This document shows positions 15,580 to 24,982 of a DNA stretch of 64,000 nucleotides, one piece after another. The position numbers and the translations under genes were made by a program. The DNA comes from DASPKM01 sp035628135 (GTDB taxonomy: Bacteria > Bacteroidota > Bacteroidia > Chitinophagales > Chitinophagaceae), in NCBI GenBank assembly GCA_035628135.1, contig DASPKM010000009.1, positions 383,073-447,072 of the forward strand, read 5' to 3'. Each line of letters starts with the position of its first letter. Positions within the stretch are counted from its first letter, which is position 1. The notes beneath the pieces were generated by a model that made no database searches, was not told where the DNA came from, and worked only from the letters and a program-made list of their open reading frames with translations.

Positions 15580-18054
15580 ATGAAAAAGATTATCGCGTTA
15601 TACATACTGCTGGCCTTGCAGTGCGTGGCCATTTCGCAAGTTACCAAAGCCCCCGCCTACCCCCTCGTTACACACGATCCATACTTCAGCATCTGGTCGT
15701 TCAGCGACCAGGTAAATGAGTCTACCACCAGGCACTGGACCGGCAAGGATCATTCATTGCTCGGCATGATACGCGTAGACGGGCAGGTGTATAAATTCCT
15801 TGGCCAGCCTGAAAGGGCCATGAAAAAAATATTGCCGATTGCGGAAGATGGGCCCTATCAATGCCGCTACACCAAAACAAAACCCGAAGGCAACTGGATG
15901 GGGCCTGACTATGTTGAAACAAGTCAGTGGGCCACTGGCACCGGCATGTTCGGCAGCGAAACCGTTAGTCCGCAAACAGTGTGGAATGAACGGGAAATAT
16001 GGATCAGGAGAAAATTCCAGCTCTCGTCCCTCGATTTTAACGAGTTGGTGATGTTCGCTAAATATGATGACAATATTGAAATATACCTCAACGGAGAAAA
16101 AGTATTTTCTTCCGGCTGCTGCTCGGGATATAGGGAGATCGCTACCGCAGAAGAAATAAAAAAGAAATTACGGGTGGGGGAAAATGTGCTGGCAATGTAT
16201 TGCGAAAATACCGGCGGCCCCGGGTTTGTGGATGCGGGCTTGTATGACCGGCTTCCACCATTGGCGGTGAACAATGCTGTGCAGCAAAAAGTGGAGATCA
16301 CTCCTACGCAAACAAAATATCAATTCAAATGCGGGCCGGTTGACCTTGAGTTGAACTTTCTATCGCCGATGATAGCGAGCGACCTGGACCTGTTGTCCAG
16401 GCCGGTTTCATTTATTACGTGCACCGTGAAATCCAATGATCAGCGAAACCACACCGTGAATTTGTTATTGGGTGCCTCAACCAATGCCGCGGTAAATTCT
16501 TCGCAGCAACCTGTACGCGTGCAATCCACGAGGGCCGGTAAACTAACGATTTTGCAAGCCGGCACAACGGAACAGCCGGTATTAAAGAAAAGAGGAGATG
16601 ATGTAAGGATCGACTGGGGTTACCTGTATTTTGCAGCAGCCTCCGATCACACACCCACTCTCAGCCGGCGCGATGAAGAGAACACAGTCAGGTGGTTTGC
16701 AAAACTCGGCGAAAGCAACAGCCCAAGCCAAAAATCTCCCGGTAATGGCGGTGTACCAATGCAATTCCTGTTAAGCGCCGCCTACGAGTTTGGTGTGGGC
16801 ACTAAACCTGTTTCGCGCACGGTATTAATAGGCTACGATGACTTGTATTCCATTCAGTATTTCGGGCAAAACCTGCAGGCGTGGTGGAAGAAAAAGTACA
16901 AATCCCTGCCAGACCTCATGAGTAAATCGATGGATGAATATACCTCGATCAAAAAGAAATGCGAGGCATTTGACAAAGAATTATATACAAACGCCGTATT
17001 TGCCGGTGGGGAGCGCTATGCACGGCTGTGCGTGCTAGCTTACCGGCAATCGCTTGCAGCCCACAAACTGGTCCGCGGTCCTAACGGTGAAATATTCTTC
17101 CCGCAAAAAGAGAATTTCAGCAACGGTTCCATCTGGACGGTGGACGTTACGTACCCCTCTGCCCCGCTTGCCCTTCTGTACAATCCTGATTTATTGAAGG
17201 GCATGATAGAACCTTTGTTCTATTATTCTGAATCGGGTAAATGGCAAAAGCCATTTCCTGCGCACGACCTGGGAACTTACCCGCTTGCGAATGGTCAAAC
17301 CTATCCCGAGGACATGCCTGTTGAAGAAGCGGGCAACATGATCATACTTACTGCGGCCCTGTGCAAGGGAGCAGGCAATGCGGCTTATGCCAACAAGCAT
17401 TGGAAGGTTCTTAGCCAATGGGTGGAGTTTTTGGTAAAGGATGGATTCGATCCAGCCAATCAATTGTGCACCGATGATTTCGCGGGACACCTTGCAAGAA
17501 ATACCAATCTTTCGCTCAAAGCCATTGTAGGCATCGGCAGCTACGCCATGATGGCCTCTATGCTTGGCAAAAAAGATATCGCTGATAAATACCGCGCCAT
17601 TGCAAAGGATTATGCTGACCGCTGGCAAAAAATGGCTGATGACGGTGATCATTATACGCTGGCCTTCGATAAAACAGGAACGTGGAGCCAGAAGTATAAT
17701 TTAGTGTGGGATAAATTGCTGAACCTTCAATTATTTCCACCGGAAGTATATGCAAAGGAGATCAAATATTACCTGAGCAAACAAAACGAGTTTGGGCTTC
17801 CGCTCGACAGCAGGAGGACCTATACCAAATCAGACTGGATAGTTTGGACGGCAACGCTTGCCAGGGATTCCGCAGATTTCGAAGCGCTGATCGCGCCGGT
17901 GCACAAATTCACCGAACAAACGCCCACACGCGTACCGCTCACCGATTGGCATGAAACAACCAATGGCAAGCAGGTAGGGTTCCAGGCAAGAAGCGTGGTG
18001 GGTGGTTATTTTATCAAGTTGCTGGAATGGCGATGGAAACGAAAAGATCATTGA
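15580..18054 (+). CDS. Glutaminase family protein (DUF4964/DUF5127/DUF4965/DUF1793 type)
   Basis: The 824-residue protein has a signal peptide (to about residue 20). It begins with the family hallmark KAPAYPLVTHDPYFSIWSF. Residues about 90-225 form an insertion that resembles a galactose-binding sandwich (YDDNIEIYLNGEKVF, VGENVLAMYCENT). After this the DUF5127 region resumes (CGPVDLELNFLSPMIASD). The catalytic-like helical barrel follows, with NGEIFFPQKENFSNGSIWTV, LGTYPLANGQTYPEDMPVEE and LCTDDFAGHLARNTNLSLKA. Fungal GtaA-type relatives were described as glutaminases, but bacterial activity is not firmly established. Its stop overlaps the convergent gene by 7 bases. Confidence 0.85.
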   Translation: MKKIIALYILLALQCVAISQVTKAPAYPLVTHDPYFSIWSFSDQVNESTTRHWTGKDHSLLGMIRVDGQVYKFLGQPERAMKKILPIAEDGPYQCRYTKTKPEGNWMGPDYVETSQWATGTGMFGSETVSPQTVWNEREIWIRRKFQLSSLDFNELVMFAKYDDNIEIYLNGEKVFSSGCCSGYREIATAEEIKKKLRVGENVLAMYCENTGGPGFVDAGLYDRLPPLAVNNAVQQKVEITPTQTKYQFKCGPVDLELNFLSPMIASDLDLLSRPVSFITCTVKSNDQRNHTVNLLLGASTNAAVNSSQQPVRVQSTRAGKLTILQAGTTEQPVLKKRGDDVRIDWGYLYFAAASDHTPTLSRRDEENTVRWFAKLGESNSPSQKSPGNGGVPMQFLLSAAYEFGVGTKPVSRTVLIGYDDLYSIQYFGQNLQAWWKKKYKSLPDLMSKSMDEYTSIKKKCEAFDKELYTNAVFAGGERYARLCVLAYRQSLAAHKLVRGPNGEIFFPQKENFSNGSIWTVDVTYPSAPLALLYNPDLLKGMIEPLFYYSESGKWQKPFPAHDLGTYPLANGQTYPEDMPVEEAGNMIILTAALCKGAGNAAYANKHWKVLSQWVEFLVKDGFDPANQLCTDDFAGHLARNTNLSLKAIVGIGSYAMMASMLGKKDIADKYRAIAKDYADRWQKMADDGDHYTLAFDKTGTWSQKYNLVWDKLLNLQLFPPEVYAKEIKYYLSKQNEFGLPLDSRRTYTKSDWIVWTATLARDSADFEALIAPVHKFTEQTPTRVPLTDWHETTNGKQVGFQARSVVGGYFIKLLEWRWKRKDH

Positions 18055-19187
18055 TAGTATGTGATCAACCATACATCACCGTTAGTACCCTTGCTGTGGG
18101 TGTAGCCCACCAGCGTGCAACTTCCATCGGCATTAGGCACTATCCAATAACCCTGGTCGTCTTTATCAGGGGTGCCAAATGTTTGTAGCCATTTTACTTT
18201 CCCGGTACGGTCGTATTTCAACAGTACGGCATCATGTAAATTTTGCTGTATATCCCTGCGAGCATAGCCTGTAACGATAAACCCGTCGGGTACCGGTTCT
18301 GCGTGCATCAACCGCAGGTCTTCACCCGTGCTGTGACGTTCTTTTATTAAAAGGTTACCGTTTTCATCTATCTGCATGAACAATGCATCGTGAAATCCTT
18401 CTTTTGAAGATTCTATATAACCTGTAAGCGTGTAAGTTTTCTTATCATCGTTCATGCAGAAGCTGTGCGCAATGTCGTGCACATTTTCTTCGCCATAGGT
18501 TTTGCTCCAGATCATTTCACCCTGGCTGCTGAGCTTCAGCATATAAATATCTGCTTTTGCGTGCTGGTAAGGTAAAATGAGCCCGCTTACCAGCAGCTCG
18601 CCACCCGGCGTCTCCACTGCGTAAAATGTTCGTTCTACTACAGCACTGCCGAAAGTTTTTTCCCACAGCACATTTCCTTCCTTATCTATTTTGAGAATAT
18701 AGCTGTCGATGTTTTTACCGGGAATGATGTTTCGCTGGCCGATCAATACATAATACCCATCCGAGGTCGGCAATAGTTGCGTTGCGCGTTCATACAGGTT
18801 ATTGCCATAGGTTTTCTCCCAAAGCTTGTTGCCATGCGCATCCAGCCGGGCGAGGTAAATATCATCGTTGGTACTGTCGATACCCACGCCGCCCATCAGG
18901 AGGTAGCCTCCCTCCTTCAATTCTGTTGCAGCCCATCCCACGTCGGTCCTGCCACCACCAAAGGTTTTTTCCCATTGCACTGAACCCCTGCTATCGAGCT
19001 TGACCACGTAAATATCATGGCTGCTGCTGAAGCTATTGCTATACCCGCAGATGATATATCCTTTATCGCTGGTATGGTTTATAAACAGGGACCTGTCGAA
19101 GCGCTGGCCGCCAAAGGTTTTTTCGACGGCCTTTTGCGACATGGCATTCAAGGCAAACAATAACAACAACACTGGTAAATATTTCAT
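18048..19187 (-). CDS. Secreted beta-propeller repeat protein
   Basis: The ATG at 19187 gives 379 residues with a signal peptide ending LNAMSQ; the longer frame to 19352 adds a non-signal extension and is rejected. The protein consists of about seven repeats of roughly 50 residues. Each has a core such as GYIICGYSNSFSSSHDIYVV, KLDSRGSVQWEKTFGG, LMGGVGIDSTNDDIYLARLD and GNVLWEKTFGS. This repeat is common in secreted Bacteroidota beta-propellers, often surface or gliding-motility-secreted proteins, though no C-terminal sorting domain is present here. Function unknown. Its 3' end overlaps the glutaminase-family gene by 7 bases. Confidence 0.8.
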   Translation of the reverse strand: MKYLPVLLLLFALNAMSQKAVEKTFGGQRFDRSLFINHTSDKGYIICGYSNSFSSSHDIYVVKLDSRGSVQWEKTFGGGRTDVGWAATELKEGGYLLMGGVGIDSTNDDIYLARLDAHGNKLWEKTYGNNLYERATQLLPTSDGYYVLIGQRNIIPGKNIDSYILKIDKEGNVLWEKTFGSAVVERTFYAVETPGGELLVSGLILPYQHAKADIYMLKLSSQGEMIWSKTYGEENVHDIAHSFCMNDDKKTYTLTGYIESSKEGFHDALFMQIDENGNLLIKERHSTGEDLRLMHAEPVPDGFIVTGYARRDIQQNLHDAVLLKYDRTGKVKWLQTFGTPDKDDQGYWIVPNADGSCTLVGYTHSKGTNGDVWLITYYQ

Positions 19188-19323
19188 GCGGGGAATATCT
19201 GTTATACTAAAACTAATGCGCCCGCGCGGCTTCCAGGCAGAATTTATATGAGTGGCAGTCACGAATACTGGCGGAATTCGCCGGAGCAATGCCTGATTTA
19301 TCGGAACGGTAGGAAAACGCGGT

Positions 19324-19351
19324 TGCACCACGTACTTTAAACGTTGGTGCA
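19324..19351. promoter_or_regulatory. Inverted repeat upstream of the alpha/beta hydrolase gene
   Basis: The arms TGCACCA (19324-19330) and TGGTGCA (19345-19351) are exact inverted repeats. Inside them ACGT and ACGT pair again with a one-base offset. The element lies 18 bases upstream of the ATG at 19370, in the divergent region 19188-19369. It could be an operator or an mRNA leader hairpin. Confidence 0.4.
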
Positions 19352-19369
19352 TCTATTAAAATATACAAT

Positions 19370-20920
19370 ATGAAAATTATCGTGCTCGTTTCGGCCTTGC
19401 TTATTGCGGCAGCGGCTCATACCCAGACCAATCCCATGTTTGCCAACCTGCCGGTGGGAAAATATGCGGTGGGGTTTAAGATCGTGACATTTACCGATGA
19501 TTCCAGGGTTACCAAACCCTTGTACAATTTTTTCGGTGAAAAGGAAACGGCAGACCGCTACAGGAAAATATCGCTGCACATCTGGTACCCCGCGAAACCC
19601 AATACGGGCAAAGGCTTGCTTACATACGGTGATTATTGCTACAATTACCTGCTTAGCCGTACTGATGAGCAGTTGGACACGTCGAGGATCAGGGCCCAGC
19701 AGAACAGTTCCAGGAACATATTCCAGGGATTTTTCGGCCCCATTAATGACAACGACTGGAACAAATTGAAAGCAGCGCCTTTAATGGCACAAAAAGACGC
19801 GACTCCATTAAAAGAGAAATTTCCGCTGCTCATCGGTACGCTCCGTCCTTTATCCACCTCAGTTACCAACGAAATGATGGCCAGCAATGGATACGTGGTA
19901 GGCATGGTGGTAAACTCAGGCGGCAGCTACCCGCTCATGTATATTTCAGATGTAACAGATATGCAACTGGCAATGGCCTGGTTTGCAAGATCGGGCATGA
20001 CGGAAGAAAATACCATCGGGGCTTATGGGTTCAGCGGTTCTGGCTTTTCGCAGGTGCTGCTGGCTATGAACGACCCGCGCATCAATGCACTGGCCGATAT
20101 TGAGAGCGCACTGTATGGCGAAAACCTATGGGAAAGCCTGTCATCCAGCAACTATTGCAATGTATCGCGATTGAGAATCCCGTTCCTGCACATTTATGGA
20201 AAAGAACTGGCCACGGCAGACAAACATTTTCACCAGTTCCATAATAAAAAATATTCCGACCGCTACCACCTGCTGTTGAACCAACCAGGATTGCACCACT
20301 GGGATGTTGCTACAGAAGGCAGGGCCTCCACCACTGTTTTGCACATAAGAGGCGATAAAGAGCCCGGCATCAGGGCCAATTTTGCATTGTCCAATATCTA
20401 CCTGTTGCATTTCTTCAATGCCGTGCTCAAGAACATGCATGCTTCCAAACAACTGCTCGCCACTAAGCAGCGGGCAGGCAATTACCATGATTCGTTGTGG
20501 AGCATTACGCGATACCCGGCACTGGCGCCGCCGCCCGACAGGGACCAGTTTGCCCAGGTGATCAACCGCAAAGGAATTGACACCGGAATTGCAGTTGCCA
20601 GGCATTTTTTTAAGCTGGACCCTGCCGCCGATTTCCTGCACGAAAATATATTGAATGCCCTCGCACGGCAGTACAGGGGACAGGACAAACGCAAAGAAGG
20701 ATTGGCACTCATGCAACTGGCGGTAGAATTTTATCCTGACCGCGCCTGGTTGTGGAACAATCTCGCAGACATGCACGAAGCTTTTGGCAACAAAGAAGAA
20801 GCCATCCATTGTTCAGAAAAGGTTGCGGCAATGCTGGCCGGCGACAAGGGCAATGCACAATCCTTTAACCAGCGCATATTGAGATCTTCCCAGGAACGAT
20901 TGAAGCGGTTGAAATCATAA
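19370..20920 (+). CDS. Secreted alpha/beta hydrolase with C-terminal TPR-like region
   Basis: The 516-residue protein has a signal peptide ending AAAHTQ. Residues 60-360 are an alpha/beta-hydrolase fold: an ISLHIWYPAKP start, the strand before the oxyanion region (FPLLIGTLRP), and the nucleophile elbow GFSGSGFSQ (GxSxG, serine about residue 224). The acid is likely in LHIYGKELATADKH and the histidine in LNQPGLHHWDV. About residues 420-500 contain TPR-like helices (NALARQYRGQDKRKEGLALM, WLWNNLADMHEAFGNKEEAI). It resembles dienelactone-hydrolase or platelet-activating-factor acetylhydrolase-like esterases. Substrate unknown. It ends 8 bases from a convergent response regulator. Confidence 0.75.
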   Translation: MKIIVLVSALLIAAAAHTQTNPMFANLPVGKYAVGFKIVTFTDDSRVTKPLYNFFGEKETADRYRKISLHIWYPAKPNTGKGLLTYGDYCYNYLLSRTDEQLDTSRIRAQQNSSRNIFQGFFGPINDNDWNKLKAAPLMAQKDATPLKEKFPLLIGTLRPLSTSVTNEMMASNGYVVGMVVNSGGSYPLMYISDVTDMQLAMAWFARSGMTEENTIGAYGFSGSGFSQVLLAMNDPRINALADIESALYGENLWESLSSSNYCNVSRLRIPFLHIYGKELATADKHFHQFHNKKYSDRYHLLLNQPGLHHWDVATEGRASTTVLHIRGDKEPGIRANFALSNIYLLHFFNAVLKNMHASKQLLATKQRAGNYHDSLWSITRYPALAPPPDRDQFAQVINRKGIDTGIAVARHFFKLDPAADFLHENILNALARQYRGQDKRKEGLALMQLAVEFYPDRAWLWNNLADMHEAFGNKEEAIHCSEKVAAMLAGDKGNAQSFNQRILRSSQERLKRLKS

Positions 20921-20928
20921 GGGCCGCT

Positions 20929-21642
20929 CTAAGGCATGTTCAGTCTTTGCCGGAGTTGATCGCGGTAACTATTGCCGATGGGCACGGTGGTTTTACCGAT
21001 GGATAATTGATGGGCTTCTATCACGTCAATCTTATCCAACGCCACCACGAAGGATTTATGCACCTGGCAGAATTTTTCCGGCGGCAACAGCTCAAACACT
21101 TCGTTCATATTGCCGCGCACCAGTATTTTCTTGTTAGTTGTATTGAAAGAAAGATAGTTCGATTGTTTTTCTACATAGCGAATGTCATCGAGCAATACTT
21201 TATGTACCTGAGCGCCGCTTTTAAGAAATACAAACTGCGATTTGCCTTCTGCCGATAGCTGTGAAGCGGCATTTGTATGTAGGAGCTTCTGTTCATGCCG
21301 CTCTCTTGCGCGGTTCACTGCTTTCAGGAAGCGTTCGAAGGCAATAGGCTTTACGAGGTAATCCACCGCATCCAATTCATAGCTGGTAACTGCATATTCG
21401 GTATAGGCTGTTGTAAAAATGACCAATGGCTGCGATCCGATGGTTTGCAACAGGTCGGTCCCTTTGATGTGCGGCATATTGATATCGAGAAAAATCACGT
21501 CGGCAGGCATTTGCTGCATATACGCGATGGCTTTTACAGGGTTCCTGAACGTACCCAGCAATTGAAGGGACTCAACCTTTTCAACGTAGCGCTTCAGCAC
21601 TTCGATCGCATTAGGCTCATCATCTACAATAATGCAGGTCAT
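20929..21642 (-). CDS. LytTR family response regulator
   Basis: The ATG at 21642 gives 237 residues beginning TCIIVDDEPNAIEVL; the frame upstream of it is rejected because it overlaps the kinase gene. The receiver domain shows Asp53 in VIFLDINMPH, TTAYTEYAV and KPIAFERF. The LytTR domain shows IRYVEKQSNYLSF and FCQVHKSFVVAL. It lies 1 base after the stop of its LytS-type kinase, so the pair is translationally coupled. It may regulate the neighbouring amidohydrolase or hydrolase genes, but no binding site was identified. Confidence 0.93.
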   Translation of the reverse strand: MTCIIVDDEPNAIEVLKRYVEKVESLQLLGTFRNPVKAIAYMQQMPADVIFLDINMPHIKGTDLLQTIGSQPLVIFTTAYTEYAVTSYELDAVDYLVKPIAFERFLKAVNRARERHEQKLLHTNAASQLSAEGKSQFVFLKSGAQVHKVLLDDIRYVEKQSNYLSFNTTNKKILVRGNMNEVFELLPPEKFCQVHKSFVVALDKIDVIEAHQLSIGKTTVPIGNSYRDQLRQRLNMP

Positions 21643-21643
21643 G

Positions 21644-22531
21644 TTAGTGTAATTCAAGGTGAACGTGGTAACGGCCATCCAATGCCTCTGTAACCAGCCG
21701 GTGTTTTCCAGGATACAACAATTGCAGCCTTCGCCGCACATTTTCCAACCCGATGCCACCGTACGTATGCTCATCGGTTGTATCGAACAAGGGGTTTCTG
21801 CAATGAAATACCAGGCTGGCGGCGGTACAAACGATGGAAATGTCAATCACTGAACGATGCTCTAGTTTAACGCCGTGCTTGAAAGCATTTTCCACAAAAG
21901 GCACGAGTAACATGGGAGCAATGCAATACGCATCGGGATCTCCTTCAATGTTTAAGTTTACCTCCACCTCATTTTCATCGAACCGTAATTTACTTAGTCC
22001 GATAAAGTCCCGGATGTACAATATTTCTTTTGATAATTGAATCTTGTCTACGCTGCTCTCGTAGATCATGTACCGCATCAATCCTGATAATTTGTAGATG
22101 CCACCCGCCAGCTCTTCGTTATTATTTTTTTGGGCGAGCGAGAACAGGTTGTTCAGCGTATTGAATAAAAAATGAGGGTTGATCTGCGATTTCAGGAAAT
22201 TGAGCTCGGATCCCAATTGCACCTCCACCAGCTCACGCCTTTGCTTTTCGGCCCTCATCCATTTTTGCGCAAAATACCATGCAACGCAATTGCCTGCCAA
22301 TAACGAGTAAATGAAAAGATTGATCCAGAACACCGGCGCGTGGCGTGCATGGTGGAAAGGAAAGAACAACCCATGCGTAGCGTTGTACATTTCCCAGGCG
22401 ATGAATACGCCCGTGAGCAATAACACTGCCAGCACCAACCATCCTATTTGTTTCGAACGGGAAAAATAAGGCAGCAACAAGTACCGCAGTACAACAATAA
22501 AAATGAGTTTAGAGATGATCAGTACGGCCAT
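21644..22531 (-). CDS. LytS-type sensor histidine kinase
   Basis: The ATG at 22531 gives 295 residues; a TTG at 22540 is the only earlier option. It has three transmembrane helices (about residues 1-22, 32-52, 70-92), then a His_kinase domain with FLKSQINPHFLFNTLNNLFSL. The HATPase region follows, with APMLLVPFVENAFKHGVK and GGIGLENVRRRLQLLYPG. It is shorter than the kinase at 10983-12092 and has a more canonical QxNPHFLFNxLN box. It is the first gene of a two-gene operon with the LytTR regulator that starts 1 base after its stop. Confidence 0.92.
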   Translation of the reverse strand: MAVLIISKLIFIVVLRYLLLPYFSRSKQIGWLVLAVLLLTGVFIAWEMYNATHGLFFPFHHARHAPVFWINLFIYSLLAGNCVAWYFAQKWMRAEKQRRELVEVQLGSELNFLKSQINPHFLFNTLNNLFSLAQKNNNEELAGGIYKLSGLMRYMIYESSVDKIQLSKEILYIRDFIGLSKLRFDENEVEVNLNIEGDPDAYCIAPMLLVPFVENAFKHGVKLEHRSVIDISIVCTAASLVFHCRNPLFDTTDEHTYGGIGLENVRRRLQLLYPGKHRLVTEALDGRYHVHLELH

Positions 22532-22722
22532 GTAAAACAAATCTATCGAAAGAACTGAAATATTGCCAAGCCCCTGGTATCAACAGGCTAAAATATGCGA
22601 TAAACAACACTTTCCAGGTTTTCCGCAGGATCACAAATGTTGTGCGTTGAGGCCCAGTATCCCATCGATCGGCCCAAAAATTTTGCGGGGCAGATACAAG
22701 TGGTAGTCTTGTAAAAAAAACC

Positions 22723-23994
22723 ATGAAAACAATCCAATCAGCGTTACTCTGTGCGGTGCTGGTAGCGGCAACATCATTCTATATCAATCCCCGTAAAGAT
22801 GCGGGCAAAGTGTATCAATACATCAATGGCAATTGGTTTAACGGCCAATCGTTCGAACAAAAGACCATGTATGTGCACAGTGGCTTTTTCCTCGAAACAG
22901 CTCCGGCCACTATCGATTCCGTCATCGACCTGGGAAATCAATTCGTGATTCCTCCTTTCGGCGAAGCGCATACGCATATGCTGGAAGGCATCGGCAATGT
23001 GGACGAAAGGATCAATAATTACCTGAAACACGGTGTCTTCTACGTAAAGAATCCCAACAATGTCCGGGAATGGACCCGATCCCTTTTTGGCAAGCTGAAC
23101 AAACCCACCAGCGTCGACGGGTCGTTTGCCAATGGCGGCATTACCTCTACCGGAGGGCATCCGCAAATATTGTACGAAGAAGTGATCATTCAACACCTGA
23201 AGGGCGCTATTCCCGATATTGAAAAAAGCTGGTTCAGGAACAAGGCCTTCTTCAATGCCAATAGTGAACAGGAACTGCAAGCCATCTGGCCTGTGATCAT
23301 GGCAGACAAGCCCGATTTTATCAAGGCCTATCTTGCCAATTCGGAAGAGTTTGGAAAAGCTCAGGCGCCTTCAAAATACGTTTTAAGAAAGGGCCTTGAC
23401 CCAAAATTGTTGAAAGCAATTGTTGCAAAAGCGCATAGCGCTGGCTTACGGGTAAGTGCACACGTAGAAACTGCCGCGGATTTCAGGAGCGCGCTCGACG
23501 CCCGTGTGGACGAGATCAATCATACGCCGGGCTTCTATATTTTTTCTTCCGATGTGGCAAGCCGTTATGAGCTCACGGCATCCGATGCAAAGCGGGCAGC
23601 AAACCAAAGAACGACCGTGGTTACCACCTTGCTCAGCCGCGATCTGATAGAAGACCGCTCACTATTGCCGCTTGCCAAAAGCATACAGGCAAAAAACCTG
23701 CAATTGTTGCACAAGCACGGTGTCGCCATCGCCATCGGCAGCGACCACTCCGATTTGCCGGTGCATGAAATGAATGCATTGATGGAATTAAAAATATTCG
23801 ACAATCTTACCCTGCTGAAGATGTGGACCGAAAACACGGCGGCGACTATTTTTCCAAAGCGAAAGATCGGCCACTTGAAACCGGGTTATGAAGCAAGCTT
23901 TCTCGTATTAAAGAACAACCCGCTGCACTCGTTCACGTCAAAGCCGGACATTGCCATGATGATCAAGCAAGGCAGGGTGCTGCGGGTACGATGA
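22723..23994 (+). CDS. Secreted amidohydrolase
   Basis: The 423-residue protein has a weak N-terminal signal segment (ALLCAVLVAATSF). The amidohydrolase metal site is visible: HTH in PFGEAHTHMLEG (HxH), a lysine in PDFIKAYL that may be carboxylated, a histidine in LRVSAHVETAADF, and the aspartate of IGSDHSDLPVH. The C-terminal strand region GHLKPGYEASFLVLKNNPL is typical of the family's composite beta-sandwich. These enzymes hydrolyse amide bonds in cyclic or N-acyl substrates; the substrate here is unknown. It diverges from the LytS kinase and ends 2 bases from a convergent DUF1330 gene. Confidence 0.85.
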   Translation: MKTIQSALLCAVLVAATSFYINPRKDAGKVYQYINGNWFNGQSFEQKTMYVHSGFFLETAPATIDSVIDLGNQFVIPPFGEAHTHMLEGIGNVDERINNYLKHGVFYVKNPNNVREWTRSLFGKLNKPTSVDGSFANGGITSTGGHPQILYEEVIIQHLKGAIPDIEKSWFRNKAFFNANSEQELQAIWPVIMADKPDFIKAYLANSEEFGKAQAPSKYVLRKGLDPKLLKAIVAKAHSAGLRVSAHVETAADFRSALDARVDEINHTPGFYIFSSDVASRYELTASDAKRAANQRTTVVTTLLSRDLIEDRSLLPLAKSIQAKNLQLLHKHGVAIAIGSDHSDLPVHEMNALMELKIFDNLTLLKMWTENTAATIFPKRKIGHLKPGYEASFLVLKNNPLHSFTSKPDIAMMIKQGRVLRVR

Positions 23995-23996
23995 TG

Positions 23997-24287
23997 TTAT
24001 GGCACGCCATCCACCACTATCATGCGGGTGCGCGCAATTTGCTGCCGCAGCGATTTTGCGGGCGCATACATTTCCGAGGCCCACCACTCCTTGGCGCGTT
24101 CAACGCTGGGAAATTCCAGCACTACGATGCGGCCGGGTTCCCAGTCGCCCTCCAGGCATTGGGTGGCGCCGCCGCGGACAATGAACCGTCCTCCAAAAGC
24201 CGTGACGGAAGCAGGTGTTTGTTTTTTATAATCCTCGTACCGGGTGAAGTCTTCTATAGTTACGTCCACGATGATATAAGCAGGCAT
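23997..24287 (-). CDS. DUF1330 family protein
   Basis: The 96-residue protein has the DUF1330 ferredoxin-like alpha/beta fold pattern: MPAYIIVDVTIEDFTRYEDY, a central GGRFIVRGG, an arginine-led strand RIVVLEFPSVERAKEWW and a C-terminal RTRMIVVDGV. Members are small cytosolic dimers of the dimeric alpha-beta barrel superfamily with no firm biochemical role. It stands alone between a convergent amidohydrolase and a divergent ankyrin gene 47 bases away. Confidence 0.9.
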   Translation of the reverse strand: MPAYIIVDVTIEDFTRYEDYKKQTPASVTAFGGRFIVRGGATQCLEGDWEPGRIVVLEFPSVERAKEWWASEMYAPAKSLRQQIARTRMIVVDGVP

Positions 24288-24334
24288 AAATCAGTATTAG
24301 GGTAGCATAAAGATATTCCTTATACCTTTACAAT

Positions 24335-24982
24335 ATGCGCCTGCCCGTCATACAACAGCTAATGGCCCGCGTGGACTACGAAGGCATCAGGAAACTGCTT
24401 GCGCAAAACCCTACGCTCGCCAATGAAGGCTTGCCAGCAGATGAAATGAATCCTATCAAGGCCCACCCGCTCCACCGCATTTGCGATGGCGTATTCGCTA
24501 AGACCTATACGGACGAGCAGGCCGCGGCCATGGCTAAAATATTTCTCGAACACAAGGCTAACGTGAATGGTTATGTGCTGATAGAAGGAAAAGATTCACC
24601 ATTGACGGCCGCGGCAAGCCTGCACGCAGACGAAGTGGCCTTCCTGTATATAGAATACGGCGCCGACATACACCACCCGGGTTGCCATGGCGGCACTGCA
24701 TTGCATTGGGCGGCCTGGTGCGGAAGGGACCGGCTGGTGCAACGATTGTTGCAGGCTGGCGCAGACATCAACAAACGATGTTTTGAATATACATCCACTC
24801 CATTGGTGTGGGCCGTGCACGGGTATAAATTTGGCGGAAGGGAAAACCGTCATCACCAGCTTGAATGCGCCCGTATGTTGTTGCAGGCAGGCGCCGACAA
24901 GAACATACCCAACAAAGAAGGGTACAAGCCCGTTCAATTCCTGGAAGCGGAAGACGCGGATATGATGGCACTATTGGCCTAG
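24335..24982 (+). CDS. Ankyrin repeat protein
   Basis: The 215-residue cytosolic protein contains about four ankyrin repeats between residues 60 and 210. Clear repeat cores are SPLTAAASLHADEVAFLYIE, GTALHWAAWCGRDRLVQRLL, QAGADINKR, STPLVWAVHGYKF and RMLLQAGADKNIPNKEGYKP. The N-terminal segment (VDYEGIRKLLAQNPTLANEG) is a degenerate first repeat. It is a protein-interaction module without a catalytic domain. Its 3' end overlaps the convergent M43 gene by 12 bases, so the last codons of both are read from the same DNA. Confidence 0.88.
   Translation: MRLPVIQQLMARVDYEGIRKLLAQNPTLANEGLPADEMNPIKAHPLHRICDGVFAKTYTDEQAAAMAKIFLEHKANVNGYVLIEGKDSPLTAAASLHADEVAFLYIEYGADIHHPGCHGGTALHWAAWCGRDRLVQRLLQAGADINKRCFEYTSTPLVWAVHGYKFGGRENRHHQLECARMLLQAGADKNIPNKEGYKPVQFLEAEDADMMALLA

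Noticed and set aside
20141..20809. 222-residue minus-strand frame inside the alpha/beta hydrolase gene
   Set aside because: Antisense shadow with no domain, while the plus-strand gene has a signal peptide and GxSxG.
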